Positions 48,449 through 58,501 of a stretch of 64,000 bases of DNA are shown here, in pieces. Where the stretch lies: the NCBI RefSeq assembly GCF_900096995.1, contig NZ_OANT01000001.1, positions 186,001 through 250,000 on the forward strand, written 5' to 3'. Every line of letters begins with the position of its first letter. The stretch's first letter is position 1. A model generated the notes under the pieces. It searched no databases, was not told where the DNA came from, and was given only the letters and a program-made list of their open reading frames with translations. Made by a program: the position numbers and the translations under genes. This DNA is from Acinetobacter puyangensis. Its GTDB lineage: Bacteria > Pseudomonadota > Gammaproteobacteria > Pseudomonadales > Moraxellaceae.

Positions 48449-48934
48449 TCAAGACGAGTGCCGAAAAGGTAAGTGCAAACAGAGTTCGGACAATGCCCGT
48501 CGGTAGACATCTCGTTTAAAATTTACCACTTGTCCAAGTGGGTACCAGTAGCTTACCCATTGCCATTCGTCAAACTCGGCAGGATCTGTGGTCTGTAGGG
48601 AAATATTTTTTTGCGTACCTACAAGGCGCAGTAAAAACCATTTCTGTTTTTGTCCAATACATACAGGATTGGAGTCTGTTCGAATGTAGCGATATGGCAA
48701 ACGATACCTTAGCCAACCTCGGGTTTGTGCAATAATTTCCACATGCTCTGGCAGTAATCCGACTTCTTCATATAATTCTCGATATAAAGCCTGTTCAGGA
48801 GTCTCACCATATTGGATGCCTCCTTGTGGAAATTGCCAAGCATTGTGTCCAATGCGTTTTGCCCATAGTACTTGTCCAGCGTCATTTGCCAAAATGATCC
48901 CGACATTGGGTCGGAAACCTTCAGAATCGATCAT
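48449..48934 (-). CDS. rppH: RNA pyrophosphohydrolase
   Basis: 161 residues. The Nudix box is complete at residues 38-60 (G-x5-E-x7-R-E-L-x-E-E-x-G-L). The N-terminal F-R-P-N-V-G-I-I-L and [12 protein letters not shown] blocks are diagnostic of RppH/NudH. It removes pyrophosphate from mRNA 5' ends, starting RNase E decay. Forms the conserved rppH-ptsP pair. Confidence 0.95.
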   Translation of the reverse strand: MIDSEGFRPNVGIILANDAGQVLWAKRIGHNAWQFPQGGIQYGETPEQALYRELYEEVGLLPEHVEIIAQTRGWLRYRLPYRYIRTDSNPVCIGQKQKWFLLRLVGTQKNISLQTTDPAEFDEWQWVSYWYPLGQVVNFKRDVYRRALSELCLHLPFRHSS

Positions 48935-49117
48935 TTGGCACCTAAATATTTATCTATGTTATGGACTTTGCGAGCAGGAAGAGTTGCTATATCATGCTCA
49001 TCGAGTAATCGCGAAGTCAAAGCAATTGAAATTGTTATGATCTTAACGAATTTCTGCTCTTTGCGGTAACAGAATTACATTTTTTTTACTAAATTTTTTA
49101 ATAATCTGAGGCTTGTC

Positions 49118-49768
49118 ATGAAATTGGCGTTGTTTGATCTGGATCATACTTTACTGAATACCGATTCGGATCATTCCTGGGGAGAATTTCTAGTGAATGA
49201 AGGTCTGGTCGACCCGGTCTATCACCGCCAAATGAATGATAAGTTTTATCAGGATTACAAAGCAGGGCAGCTTGATCCGATTGCCTATAATGAGTTTGTG
49301 TTTGATTTTCTGACCCGGCACGACAATCATTATTTAAGTGCCTTGCATGACGTGTTTATGCAAAAAATCATTCGACCGCAGATGCGCCCCAAAGGATTTG
49401 CAGCCATCAAAAAACATCAGGATCTGGGGCATGAAATCGTAGGAATTACAGCGACCAGTGATTTTATTACGGCCCCGATTTTTCGGGCGTTTGGTATTCA
49501 CAATATTATTGCCACCAATGCAGAAGTCATTGATGGAAAATATACTGGCAAAGTTACGGGGTTGCCATGTTACCAAACAGGTAAACTAAAACGGCTGGAT
49601 CAATGGTTAAATGGACGGCAGGTGTCTGAATCATGGGCCTATTCCGATTCGATTAATGATCGTTTTTTATTAGAATATGCAAACCATGCCATCGCTGTGA
49701 ATCCGGATGATCGTTTACAGGCATTGGCTCAAGAAAATCATTGGGCTATTCAGGATTGGTCGATTTGA
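49118..49768 (+). CDS. HAD-superfamily phosphatase (SerB-like, subfamily IB)
   Basis: 216 residues. Motif I is D-L-D-H-T with nucleophile Asp7 and Asp9; motif II falls in G-I-T-A-T-S-D near residue 110; the Lys of motif III is in T-G-K-L-K-R; motif IV reads Y-S-D-S-I-N-D. The four-helix cap between motifs I and II is that of the HAD-IB group, which includes phosphoserine phosphatases and lipid phosphatases. Substrate unknown. Confidence 0.8.
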   Translation: MKLALFDLDHTLLNTDSDHSWGEFLVNEGLVDPVYHRQMNDKFYQDYKAGQLDPIAYNEFVFDFLTRHDNHYLSALHDVFMQKIIRPQMRPKGFAAIKKHQDLGHEIVGITATSDFITAPIFRAFGIHNIIATNAEVIDGKYTGKVTGLPCYQTGKLKRLDQWLNGRQVSESWAYSDSINDRFLLEYANHAIAVNPDDRLQALAQENHWAIQDWSI

Positions 49769-49868
49769 TTTTATAGAACAATTTATATAGATCAATATGT
49801 GCAATGGTCGTTAATTATAAATGAATGTCACCAGTTTTATACGGTTAGTGTAATTAGTACGGCATGAA

Positions 49869-49902
49869 TAGGGCCTGTTGAGATGAAGTGTCAACAGACC
49901 TT
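49869..49902. repeat. solo-end remnant of the MITE-like element, acting as a hairpin
   Basis: AGGGCCTGTTGA (49870-49881) is joined by 9 nt to TCAACAGACCTT (49891-49902). The arms match the two ends of the 38343-38614 element (GGGTCTGTTGA and TGTCAACAGACC) but the interior is gone. As RNA it folds into a 12-bp hairpin with G:U pairs, placed between the convergent HAD and MetE-like genes, so it probably terminates one or both. Confidence 0.6.
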
Positions 49903-49919
49903 AATTTAGTTGCGCGTCA

Positions 49920-51065
49920 TTATTTCGGCCAAACTTCTGCCACAATGTCATTAATTAACTGTAATTTTTTCCACTGTGCTTGGTAATCCACTTTGTTTCC
50001 TTCTTCAGTAGAAGAAAATCCACATTGTGGGCTTAACGCCAGTTGTTGCAGTGGTAAAAATTGTGCTGCTTCCTTGATACGGGCGATGATGGCAGCTTTA
50101 TCTTCGAGTTGTTCAACTTTAGAAGTCACCAATCCCAATACTACTTCGGCATTAGAATCCTGTAATTTGGCTAAAGGTGCAAAGCCACCAGAACGTTCGT
50201 TATCATATTCGAGGAAGTAACGATCTACATTTTGGACTTGTTTGAAAATATAATCTTCAATAGAATCATAACCGCCTTCATAGATCCATGCCGAAGCAAA
50301 GTTACCACGACAAATATGCATGCCGATCACCAAATCTTCTGGTTTATCCGCCAAGGCAAGGTTTAATGTGGTCACACAGGCCTGTGCCAGTTCTTCGGTT
50401 GAATCACCAAATTCCTGTGCTTCATTGGCACGTTGTTGTGACACCAAAAAGGCCCAGTACACATCATCAAGTTGTAAATAACGACAACCCAAAGCATAGA
50501 ATGCCTGAATGGCCTTATTATAAGCGTGGCCTAGATCCTGAGCATAAGCTTGTAAGTCATTGACATAAATCTCGTTGCTGCAACGAATTTTACGCTGCAT
50601 AAACATATTTGGGCTTGGAATGGTCATTTTGGCAATATGATTGGCATCTTCACCGACCGCATCTTTTAAAAATTTAAAATGTTGTAAATGTGGATGGTTC
50701 GGATTAAAGTCGATTTTTCCGACAATTTTAACCTGATGTGGTTTGGTTTCCACACCATGGAATTGGTAACCTTGCGCTTCGTCAAAACCTTCGGCACCAG
50801 TCAAATGTTCCATAAAATCAAAATGCCACCATGCCCGACGTAATTCACCATCGGTAATGGCATGCACGCCATTTTGTTTTTGTTGTTCGATCAGCTTTAA
50901 AATTTCTTCATTTTCAACTTGAACTAAATCTGCTTGAGAAATTTTACCTTCGGCGTAATCTTTACGTGCTTGTTTTAAACGCACTGGACGTAAAAAACTT
51001 CCGACATGGTCGGCTTTATAGCCTGCATAACGTTGTTTGGCTGCTGCGTTGGTATTGCTGGACAT
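49920..51065 (-). CDS. MetE C-terminal-like (cobalamin-independent) methyltransferase
   Basis: 381 residues, about half of MetE, corresponding to its C-terminal catalytic barrel. G-S-F-L-R-P near residue 23, zinc-binding H-I-C-R-G-N and S-P-Q-C-G-F-S-S are visible. Members (YxjG/YxjH type) transfer methyl groups to homocysteine or related thiols, often from non-folate donors. A methionine-related role is likely; the methyl donor is not. The upstream gap (51066-51276) is plain spacer. Confidence 0.85.
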   Translation of the reverse strand: MSSNTNAAAKQRYAGYKADHVGSFLRPVRLKQARKDYAEGKISQADLVQVENEEILKLIEQQKQNGVHAITDGELRRAWWHFDFMEHLTGAEGFDEAQGYQFHGVETKPHQVKIVGKIDFNPNHPHLQHFKFLKDAVGEDANHIAKMTIPSPNMFMQRKIRCSNEIYVNDLQAYAQDLGHAYNKAIQAFYALGCRYLQLDDVYWAFLVSQQRANEAQEFGDSTEELAQACVTTLNLALADKPEDLVIGMHICRGNFASAWIYEGGYDSIEDYIFKQVQNVDRYFLEYDNERSGGFAPLAKLQDSNAEVVLGLVTSKVEQLEDKAAIIARIKEAAQFLPLQQLALSPQCGFSSTEEGNKVDYQAQWKKLQLINDIVAEVWPK

Positions 51066-51276
51066 GACCTGAAATCCTAAAATTTAAACATGATGGCTAT
51101 TGAATAATAATTCTCAAATTTTGTCGAATAACATGAATTTTATTAATACTTTATTGAAAGGTTTTAATAATCAATAGATTGAGTGAAGATCCATAAATAA
51201 AACAGTATGAACTTGAGAAATTTTCAGCTTAACATGAAGAAAAATCAGGAGGTTTTGCAATTTTTCCTTGTCAGGT

Positions 51277-52146
51277 TTAAACCAGCGTTTGCATAATTTT
51301 GGCAATCAAAATCTGTACTGCTTTGGATTGACTGCGCTCGGGATGCCAGACCATACCCAAACGTCGATGTAACTGTAAATTCAGATCCAAAATTTGTAAG
51401 TCTTGATTAATTAATGTCTGCGGTAAAACCGACCAGCCTAAGCCAATGGATACCAGCATGCGAATAGATTCCAATGGATTGGTACTCATGGACGCTTGTA
51501 ATTTTAAACCGCGTTTTTCAAACTCTGCCAAAGTAATTTGACTGGTATAGGTATGTGCAGAAGGCAGTAGACTTGGATAACTGATTAAGTCCTTCAAGGT
51601 TAAATCCTGCTGTTGTGCCAACGGATGAAAAGGCGCAACCACAAACGTGAGAGGATCTTGCCATAAGGGTTGATAATGCAGACGAACATCAGTTTGCGGT
51701 GGTAAAGTTAAAAATGCCAATTCGATTTCACCGGCAAGCACCAATTGATGTGCTTGTTCGGAATCGACGAAATGAACATCTAATTGAACCTGAGGGTATT
51801 CCTGTGCAAAAGGTTTCAGATGTTTGGGGAGATGATGTAAGCCAATATGATGGCTGGTACCGATTTTTAATTTACCTTTGACTTGATCTTGAGATTGGCT
51901 AATGTCACGCTGAATATCTTCAAGTTCACTTAGCCATTGTTTAATACGTGGTAAAATATGATGTGCAGCTTGCGTGGGTTGAATACCACGGCCAAGCGAT
52001 TCAAATAACTTAATCCCCAGATAATCTTCCAAACCATGAATGCGTTTGGTAACGGCAGGTTGGGTTAAATACAGCTTTTCCGCAGCAACCGAGATTGAAC
52101 CAGTTTCCATGACTTTAATAAAAGCATTAAATGTGGCAATTTTCAT
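51277..52146 (-). CDS. LysR-type regulator divergent from the leu operon
   Basis: 289 residues. HTH F-I-K-V-M-E-T-G-S-I-S-V-A-A-E-K-L-Y-L-T (about 8-27) with Q-P-A-V-T-K-R-I; full effector-binding domain. Opens M-K-I-A-T-F-N-A-F, resembling the CysB-like subgroup in which the recognition helix begins T-Q-P-A-V. In pseudomonads a LysR gene also lies divergent from leuC, so a role in leucine biosynthesis control is plausible. Confidence 0.85.
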   Translation of the reverse strand: MKIATFNAFIKVMETGSISVAAEKLYLTQPAVTKRIHGLEDYLGIKLFESLGRGIQPTQAAHHILPRIKQWLSELEDIQRDISQSQDQVKGKLKIGTSHHIGLHHLPKHLKPFAQEYPQVQLDVHFVDSEQAHQLVLAGEIELAFLTLPPQTDVRLHYQPLWQDPLTFVVAPFHPLAQQQDLTLKDLISYPSLLPSAHTYTSQITLAEFEKRGLKLQASMSTNPLESIRMLVSIGLGWSVLPQTLINQDLQILDLNLQLHRRLGMVWHPERSQSKAVQILIAKIMQTLV

Positions 52147-52448
52147 AATTCGAAAGACATATTTTTTAAAAGTGTATCATGAGCATCTCATGGCGTTATG
52201 AAAATGTAGCAAGTTTGAGAAAAATTCACAATGAATAAAATATATATTAATTTTGAGCATTTAAGATAAATTAAAAAGAAATATTTTGCTGGTTCTGTTT
52301 TTGGCATGATGGAAAAAGAATACAATTCATTCCAAAAAGTTTTGTAATGTATAAAAATGATAAATTAGTTTTATGTTTTAAAATCCTCTATACTTCATAG
52401 TATAAAGTATCTATACCCAGTCCGATGTAGCACAATGGAGGCGACGAT
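52147..52448 (+). promoter_or_regulatory. leu operon control region
   Basis: A 302-bp A+T-rich gap without a gene. Near its right end TATACT-TCAT-AGTATA (52389-52404) is a perfect 6-bp-arm repeat of the ATAC-N-GTAT type used by LysR proteins, 45 bp before leuC. GGAGG (52438) is the leuC ribosome binding site. No leucine-rich leader peptide or attenuator was seen. Confidence 0.45.
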
Positions 52449-53882
52449 ATGGCAGGCAAAACCCAGAATCCAAAAACATTGTATGATAAATTATGGGATG
52501 ATCATTTGGTCAAACAACGTGATGATGGTTCCAGCCTGATTTATATAGACCGTCATTTATTACATGAGGTGACTTCGCCACAGGCCTTTGAAGGCTTAGA
52601 GTTGGCTGGGCGTCAGCCTTGGCGTTTAAGTGCCAATATTGCCACACCAGACCATAATGTTCCGACCTCGAAAAAAGAACGTGAGCAAGGAATTGCCGGG
52701 ATTGAAGATAATACGTCCCGTATCCAAGTACAAACACTGGATGATAACTGTAAAACTTTTAATATTGTCGAGTTTGGTATTAATGATATTCGTCAGGGTA
52801 TTGCACATGTGGTTGGGCCGGAACAGGGCTTGACTTTGCCGGGTATGACGGTCGTTTGTGGTGATTCACACACCGCAACACACGGTGCCTTTGGTTGTCT
52901 GGCACACGGGATTGGAACATCTGAAGTTGAACATGTCTTGGCAACGCAATGTCTGGTTCAGAAAAAAATGAAAAACATGCTGGTGCGTGTCGATGGCAAA
53001 CTGGGTAAAGGTGTCACTTCTAAAGATGTAGTTCTTGCGATTATCGGCAAAATCGGTACCGCAGGTGGTACAGGACATGCGATTGAATTTGGTGGTCAGG
53101 TGTTCCGGGATATGTCGATTGAAGGACGCATGACCGTGTGTAATATGGCGATTGAAGCCGGAGCACGTGTAGGGCTGGTTGCTGTCGATGAAAAGACCAT
53201 TGACTATGTAAAAGGCCGTCCTTATGCACCAAAAGATGAAGACTGGGATAAGGCAGTCGCTTATTGGAATACTTTGCATTCTGATGATGATGCAGTATTT
53301 GATACTGTGGTGGTGTTACAAGGCGAAGAGATTGAACCGCAAGTGTCGTGGGGAACTTCACCTGAAATGGTGATTCCGGTAACACAAGCTGTTCCTACCT
53401 TGGAACAAGCCAAAGATGACGTACAACGCAATGACTGGACACGTGCTTATCAGTATATGGGCTTAAATGCAGGTCAGGCTTTGGCGGATATTCAACTGGA
53501 TCGGGTCTTTATCGGTTCATGTACCAATTCCCGTATCGAAGATATTCGTGCGGCTGCTGATGTGGTGAAAGGTCGTAAAGTTGCGAGCAGTATTAAACAG
53601 GCGATGATCGTACCGGGTTCTGGTTTGGTGAAACAACAAGCTGAACAGGAAGGTTTGGATAAAGTCTTTTTGGAAGCTGGTTTTGAGTGGCGTGAACCGG
53701 GTTGTTCGATGTGCTTGGCAATGAATGCCGATAAATTGCAGCCGGGCGAGCATTGTGCGTCAACCTCTAACCGTAACTTTGAGGGTCGTCAGGGTAATGG
53801 TGGTCGTACCCATCTGGTCAGTCCAGCCATGGCAGCCGCAGCAGCGATTGCCGGTCATTTCGTTGATGTTCGGACATTCTAA
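52449..53882 (+). CDS. leuC: 3-isopropylmalate dehydratase large subunit
   Basis: 477 residues, an aconitase-family subunit. The [4Fe-4S] cysteines are Cys358 (G-S-C-T-N-S), Cys419 and Cys422 (G-C-S-M-C-L). [14 protein letters not shown] is the substrate-binding block. With LeuD it isomerises 2- to 3-isopropylmalate in leucine synthesis. First gene of leuC-leuD-lipoprotein-leuB. Confidence 0.97.
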   Translation: MAGKTQNPKTLYDKLWDDHLVKQRDDGSSLIYIDRHLLHEVTSPQAFEGLELAGRQPWRLSANIATPDHNVPTSKKEREQGIAGIEDNTSRIQVQTLDDNCKTFNIVEFGINDIRQGIAHVVGPEQGLTLPGMTVVCGDSHTATHGAFGCLAHGIGTSEVEHVLATQCLVQKKMKNMLVRVDGKLGKGVTSKDVVLAIIGKIGTAGGTGHAIEFGGQVFRDMSIEGRMTVCNMAIEAGARVGLVAVDEKTIDYVKGRPYAPKDEDWDKAVAYWNTLHSDDDAVFDTVVVLQGEEIEPQVSWGTSPEMVIPVTQAVPTLEQAKDDVQRNDWTRAYQYMGLNAGQALADIQLDRVFIGSCTNSRIEDIRAAADVVKGRKVASSIKQAMIVPGSGLVKQQAEQEGLDKVFLEAGFEWREPGCSMCLAMNADKLQPGEHCASTSNRNFEGRQGNGGRTHLVSPAMAAAAAIAGHFVDVRTF

Positions 53883-53894
53883 GGGAGCAAAACC

Positions 53895-54545
53895 ATGAAA
53901 GCATATACAGTTGAACAAGGTATTGTTGCACCATTAGACCGTGCCAATGTCGATACCGATTTAATCATTCCAAAACAGTTTTTAAAATCGATTAAACGCA
54001 CTGGTTTTGGTGATAATTTATTTGATGAGTTACGTTATCTGGATGAAGGTTATCTGGGACAGGATATTGCTAAACGTCCTAAAAATCCTGATTTTGTGTT
54101 AAATCAGCCGCGTTATCAAGGTGCAACCATTCTTTTGGCACGTACCAATTTTGGTTGTGGTTCGAGTCGTGAGCATGCGCCTTGGGCACTCAGTGAATAT
54201 GGTTTCCGTACCGTGATTGCACCAAGTTATGCGGATATTTTCTTTAATAACAGTTTTAAAAACGGTATGTTACCTGTGATCTTAAGCGAAGCGGAAGTGG
54301 ATCAGCTGTTTAAGGAATGTGAAGCAACCGAAGGTTATCAATTGACTGTCGATTTGGCGGCACAGGAAGTACGTACCCCGTTCGGACAAGTATTTAGCTT
54401 TGAAGTGGATTCATTTCGCAAACATTGCCTGTTAAATGGTTTAGACGATATTGGTTTAACCCTGCAAGCTGCCGATGATATCAAGGCATATGAAGCAAAG
54501 ACCAAACAACAACGACCATGGGTATTTCAGGAGATTCATGGCTAA
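53895..54545 (+). CDS. leuD: 3-isopropylmalate dehydratase small subunit
   Basis: 216 residues. [11 protein letters not shown] near residue 20 and [15 protein letters not shown] near 78 are the swivel-domain signatures. Starts 12 bp after leuC with GGGAGC upstream. Partner of LeuC. Confidence 0.97.
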   Translation: MKAYTVEQGIVAPLDRANVDTDLIIPKQFLKSIKRTGFGDNLFDELRYLDEGYLGQDIAKRPKNPDFVLNQPRYQGATILLARTNFGCGSSREHAPWALSEYGFRTVIAPSYADIFFNNSFKNGMLPVILSEAEVDQLFKECEATEGYQLTVDLAAQEVRTPFGQVFSFEVDSFRKHCLLNGLDDIGLTLQAADDIKAYEAKTKQQRPWVFQEIHG

Positions 54546-54650
54546 AGATTTTGTAAACAGTGTGCGGCAAGCGTAGCTATCCGAAACACATCTTGATAAG
54601 ATGGGCGTTGCTATTAAAAAAGTCCAATGCTACACATGAGTAGGATACAC

Positions 54651-55220
54651 ATGATGCGTGTCGCATATTTCACTGCGTGGTTTTTAGGTGCGATGATGTT
54701 ACTCTCTGGGTGTCAAAGCACAAATACGGTGGTGGATGCTTATAAAATCTTGCAACAGCCACATTCAGACTTGGATACGCTGTATTTATCTTGTGCAGCC
54801 GCTCAAGGTTGCGATTTTGCAAGAGTTGATGATGTGATGGTCATCGATGAGCAAACCCATCGTCCAACCAAGCAGGCGATTGAACGAGGTATGGTTCGTT
54901 TGGAAGGTTCAGTCTTTTCCATTAATCACCAATATGCACTTTCCCTGATTTCGGGAGAACATGAGGTGGCCGTAAGATTTTATCCGGTTTCGAATCAGCG
55001 GGCAGAAAAGTTTCATCTGATCCACCGCTTTTTGGCAGGTCATGAATATAAGTTAATGATGTTCCGTCAAAAGGCTGTGAGTAATGGTTCTTTGCTCAAT
55101 GTCGCCATGCCTGGTGCACTCTGTGTCGATCTCTTGCAAGACAATATTGCTTTACGACGTTTTTGCCGGCCCTTTAATGTGGTGACCGGTTTAGGCGAAT
55201 TTGTAGAACAACGTATTTAG
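54651..55220 (+). CDS. lipoprotein of unknown function inside the leu operon
   Basis: About 189 residues. The signal peptide ends in L-L-S-G-C (lipidated Cys20), so the protein is membrane-anchored in the envelope. The mature part has no family I recognise; it contains Q-G-C-D-F-A-R-V-D-D and H-R-F-L-A-G-H-E-Y-K-L. TAGGA before ATG 54651 decides the start over an earlier ATG at 54627. It lies between leuD and leuB on the same strand, apparently co-transcribed, with no evident link to leucine synthesis. Confidence 0.7.
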   Translation: MMRVAYFTAWFLGAMMLLSGCQSTNTVVDAYKILQQPHSDLDTLYLSCAAAQGCDFARVDDVMVIDEQTHRPTKQAIERGMVRLEGSVFSINHQYALSLISGEHEVAVRFYPVSNQRAEKFHLIHRFLAGHEYKLMMFRQKAVSNGSLLNVAMPGALCVDLLQDNIALRRFCRPFNVVTGLGEFVEQRI

Positions 55221-55278
55221 GGTTGAAGGGTCAGCCCTTAAGAACCGTGTGTAAAACACATCACAATTGGACGTTAAA

Positions 55279-56358
55279 ATGACGAAACATATTTTAATTT
55301 TAGATGGCGATGGTATTGGTCCCGAAATTGTCGCAGCTGCCGAAAAAGTATTAAGTGCAGTCAATGAGAAATATAATTTAGGTTTGACTTGGGAACATGG
55401 ATTACTGGGTGGTGCAGCCATCGATGCACACGGCGAACCTTATCCTCTAGTCACCAGTGCGCAGGCTCAAAAAGCCGATGCGATTCTATTGGGGGCAGTC
55501 GGTGGTCCAAAATGGGATACTATTGAGCGTTCAATTCGTCCGGAACGCGGTCTATTAAAAATTCGTAGTGAACTTAATTTATTTGCCAATCTGCGTCCTG
55601 CAATTTTATATCCGCAGCTTGCCGATGCGTCTAGTTTAAAGCCTGAAATTGTGGCTGGTCTGGATATTCTGATTGTTCGTGAATTGACCGGCGGTATTTA
55701 TTTTGGTCAGCCTCGAGGCATTCGTGAACTTGAGAATGGCGAAAAACAAGGTTATAACACCGATGTTTATTCCGAATCTGAAATCAAGCGGATTGCCAAG
55801 GTTGCATTTGAATTGGCTGGTTTGCGTGGAGGGAAAGTCTGCTCAGTGGATAAAGCCAATGTACTTGAAGTGACGGAACTTTGGAAACAAACTGTAACTG
55901 CATTAAAAGACCAGCATTATCCAGACATTCAGCTTTCACATATGTATGTGGACAATGCTGCCATGCAATTGGTACGTGCGCCGAAACAATTTGACGTGAT
56001 TGTAACCGGTAACTTATTTGGCGATATTCTGTCTGATGAAGCAGCAATGTTGACCGGTTCAATCGGTATGTTACCTTCAGCATCACTGGATGAAAATGGC
56101 AAAGGCATGTATGAGCCTTGTCATGGTTCGGCGCCTGATATCGCGGGACTAAATGTTGCAAATCCTCTGGCAACCATTTTGTCAGTTGCGATGTTATTGC
56201 GTTATACCTTCCGTGAAGAAAGCGCAGCAAAAGCCATTGAAGATGCAGTGGGTCAGGTGTTGGATCAGGGCTTGCGTACAGCGGATATTGTCTCTGAAGG
56301 CACAACCAAGATTGGTACACAAGAGATGGGCGAGGCAGTCGTTGCTGCTTTGGCTTAA
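55279..56358 (+). CDS. leuB: 3-isopropylmalate dehydrogenase
   Basis: 359 residues. G-D-G-I-G-P-E-I near residue 10, [10 protein letters not shown] at about 135, and the NAD-site D-E-A-A-M...G-S-A-P-D-I-A-G are the IPMDH signatures. It oxidatively decarboxylates 3-isopropylmalate. ATG 55279 is preferred over an in-frame TTG at 55267. A terminator follows. Confidence 0.97.
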   Translation: MTKHILILDGDGIGPEIVAAAEKVLSAVNEKYNLGLTWEHGLLGGAAIDAHGEPYPLVTSAQAQKADAILLGAVGGPKWDTIERSIRPERGLLKIRSELNLFANLRPAILYPQLADASSLKPEIVAGLDILIVRELTGGIYFGQPRGIRELENGEKQGYNTDVYSESEIKRIAKVAFELAGLRGGKVCSVDKANVLEVTELWKQTVTALKDQHYPDIQLSHMYVDNAAMQLVRAPKQFDVIVTGNLFGDILSDEAAMLTGSIGMLPSASLDENGKGMYEPCHGSAPDIAGLNVANPLATILSVAMLLRYTFREESAAKAIEDAVGQVLDQGLRTADIVSEGTTKIGTQEMGEAVVAALA

Positions 56359-56387
56359 TCTATTGATTTGATTTTAAAATAGTTGAT

Positions 56388-56420
56388 AAAACGCAGTCTT
56401 GAGGCTGCGTTTTTTATTTT
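56388..56420. terminator. bidirectional terminator after leuB
   Basis: AAACGCAG (56388-56395 region) pairs with CTGCGTTT (56405-56412), followed by TTTTATTTT. The same stem can end the minus-strand lipoprotein transcript. Confidence 0.85.
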
Positions 56421-56428
56421 ATGTCAGC

Positions 56429-56870
56429 TTAGCAGGCTTTACCTTTGCTTTCCCATTTGATTGCAACATTATTTTCCAGATGAAAAATAATATGGCAATT
56501 TGCTTGTACTTCATAAGCATGACCACCTTGCGCAGAAGAAGGCGTCATCCCTCCGCTGTTCATCATACCAGCCATACCTGGGGTAAAAGTGGCTTGTGCC
56601 GGCATGGGAATTGGGATTGCAAGTGGACGATGAATGGTATAAATCAACTGGGTTGAATTGTGCTGGACCTGTGCTGCCGTGGTGGCATCAAAACCAAATG
56701 CTTTAAAGTCGGCCTTAGTATAGTATTGTCTCTTTAGGTTGACCAATAAATTGATCTAAGTAGGCAGTAAAGTTCTGACGTTGCAGACTGCTATGCATAC
56801 ATCCCGTGATGAGGAATAATGTGGTTGTGTAGAAAAGTACAAGAATGGTTTTTGTCATTGTTTTGCTCAT
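56429..56870 (-). pseudogene. lipoprotein gene broken by a frameshift
   Basis: The 5' part encodes a lipoprotein signal (T-T-T-L-F-L-I-T-G-C) and a mature start with Y-L-D-Q-F-I-G-Q-P-K-E-T-I-L-Y, stopping at 56715-56717. The frame displaced by +1 continues T-K-A-D-F-K-A-F-G-F-D and runs to 56431, with I-Y-T-I-H-R-P-L-A-I-P-I-P and a C-terminal C-H-I-I-F-H-L-E-N-N-V-A-I-K-W. The two halves read as one protein of about 145 residues, shifted in the repetitive stretch ACTATACTAA near 56718. A TATAAT box (56887-56892, minus strand) lies upstream. It could be a true pseudogene, a phase-variable switch or a sequence error. Confidence 0.6.
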
Positions 56871-56903
56871 TAGGATGTTTTTATTGATTATAGCGGATAA
56901 ATA

Positions 56904-56933
56904 AAAAAGCCACATTGTGGAATGTAGCTTTTT
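56904..56933 (-). terminator. terminator of infA
   Basis: AAAAAGCCACATT (56904-56916) pairs with AATGTAGCTTTTT (56921-56933) around GTGG, one mismatch; the minus strand then reads a T-run. It lies about 40 bp past the infA stop. Confidence 0.8.
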
Positions 56934-56971
56934 AGAATTTGGCTTAAGTTGAATAAGTTGTGTTGATAGGG

Positions 56972-57193
56972 TCAACGCGCACGATACGTGATACGACCTT
57001 TGCTTAAGTCATAAGGCGTCATTTCAACTTTAACACTATCCCCTGTAAGGATACGGATATAGTGCTTACGCATTTTGCCAGAAATATGCGCAATAACTTC
57101 GTGCCCGTTTTCTAAACGTACACGGAACATGGTATTAGGAAGCGTTTCGGTGACAACGCCTTCGAACTCGATGAGCTCTTCTTTATTGGCCAT
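56972..57193 (-). CDS. infA: translation initiation factor IF-1
   Basis: 73 residues, a single S1/OB domain: [23 protein letters not shown] and [10 protein letters not shown], ending G-R-I-T-Y-R-A-R. Binds the 30S A site during initiation. It stands alone, not in a ribosomal operon. Confidence 0.96.
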   Translation of the reverse strand: MANKEELIEFEGVVTETLPNTMFRVRLENGHEVIAHISGKMRKHYIRILTGDSVKVEMTPYDLSKGRITYRAR

Positions 57194-57429
57194 AGCCTAC
57201 CTGATTTGTTAAAAATTACAGGCGCAAATTATAGCCAAAAAAATTAAATATCTCAAGTTATATGTGATTTAAAGCGCAACAGTTTTTTAAATTGTAAATA
57301 ATTTGCATAAGGTGCCTCAATTTATATTCAAAATTGCCATTTAATACGTTGTCAGTTTGGTCAATAGTGGTTAATCTAATAGAGATGAAAGTGGATATAT
57401 TTCAACATGATTAAGTAAGGAAGAAAATC

Positions 57430-58452
57430 ATGGGGCAGTTAACAGATGCGTCAGTCGTGCTACGTTTGGGCTATCAGGCAATGCGACGGGCAGGACTCCC
57501 TACAGAAGAAATTCTAAATAAAGCAGGTGTTGCTTTAGGTCAATTGGGAATAAATGCACGGACACCGTTTAGTGCCCAGAGCGCCTTTTGGAATGCGTTA
57601 GAAGAGGTCACTCATGATCCCGATATTGGATTGCATTTGGGCGAATATTTGCCCTTGTATCGAGGTCAGGTGATTGAACATTTGTTTATTAGCAGTGGAA
57701 ACTTTGGTGCCGGGCTTAAACGTGCTTTGGCGTATCAACGCCTGATCAGTGATGCATTAAAAGCAGAACTGGTGATTAATGAAGCACATTGTTATCTGAC
57801 CAACTGTGTCCAGCCGACTGCCGATCAAAAAGTAAATCGCCACTTTTCCGAATGCTTTATGTCTGGGGTACTGCGTTTCTTTAAATTTGTCACAGAAGGC
57901 CGTTTCCAACCGACATTTATCGATTTTAATTTTAGTGAGGGCGCAAGTGGTGAAGAATATTTACGGGTCTATGATTGTCCTGTAAGTCTTGGGCAAAAAG
58001 AAACCAGAATTTATTTCGACCACGCTATTTTAGATTATCCGTTGTGGCAAGCGGAACCAGAGCTTTTGCAGTTGCATGAACAGCTCGCAGTGGAAAAATT
58101 ACAAGAGCTGGCGCGTTATGATTTAGTTGGTGAGGTCAGACGTGCAATTGGGGCCACACTGGAAAGTGGTGAAACCACGCTGGAAACAGTTGCCACACAA
58201 TTGAGTATTACCCCACGCCGCTTACGTACCCAGTTGAGTGAAGCAGACACCAGTTTCCAGCAGATTCTTTCCGATTATCGCTGTCGTCTGGCAAAAAAAT
58301 TACTGGCAAATACCAGCGAAAGTGTGGAAAGAATTGTGTATCTCACCGGCTTTTCCGAACCGAGTACATTCTATCGCGCATTTAAACGCTGGACCAATGA
58401 AACGCCTGTTGAATACCGTAAGCGTAAACAGGCAGTTTCTTCAGCCAAGTGA
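57430..58452 (+). CDS. AraC-family regulator (arabinose-binding-like N-terminal domain)
   Basis: 340 residues. The N-terminal 200 residues resemble the AraC-binding-like domain of OruR/ArgR-type regulators; the C-terminal 100 hold two HTH motifs, the second with R-I-V-Y-L-T-G-F-S-E-P-S-T-F-Y-R-A-F-K-R-W. The effector is not evident. AAGGAAG precedes the ATG. It is flanked by infA and truA, both on the other strand, so its target is not suggested by context. Confidence 0.85.
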   Translation: MGQLTDASVVLRLGYQAMRRAGLPTEEILNKAGVALGQLGINARTPFSAQSAFWNALEEVTHDPDIGLHLGEYLPLYRGQVIEHLFISSGNFGAGLKRALAYQRLISDALKAELVINEAHCYLTNCVQPTADQKVNRHFSECFMSGVLRFFKFVTEGRFQPTFIDFNFSEGASGEEYLRVYDCPVSLGQKETRIYFDHAILDYPLWQAEPELLQLHEQLAVEKLQELARYDLVGEVRRAIGATLESGETTLETVATQLSITPRRLRTQLSEADTSFQQILSDYRCRLAKKLLANTSESVERIVYLTGFSEPSTFYRAFKRWTNETPVEYRKRKQAVSSAK

Positions 58453-58501
58453 TTATACAGACTGCATATTTCACTTTTGCGGTTGCACGCAAAAATGGCT
58501 T

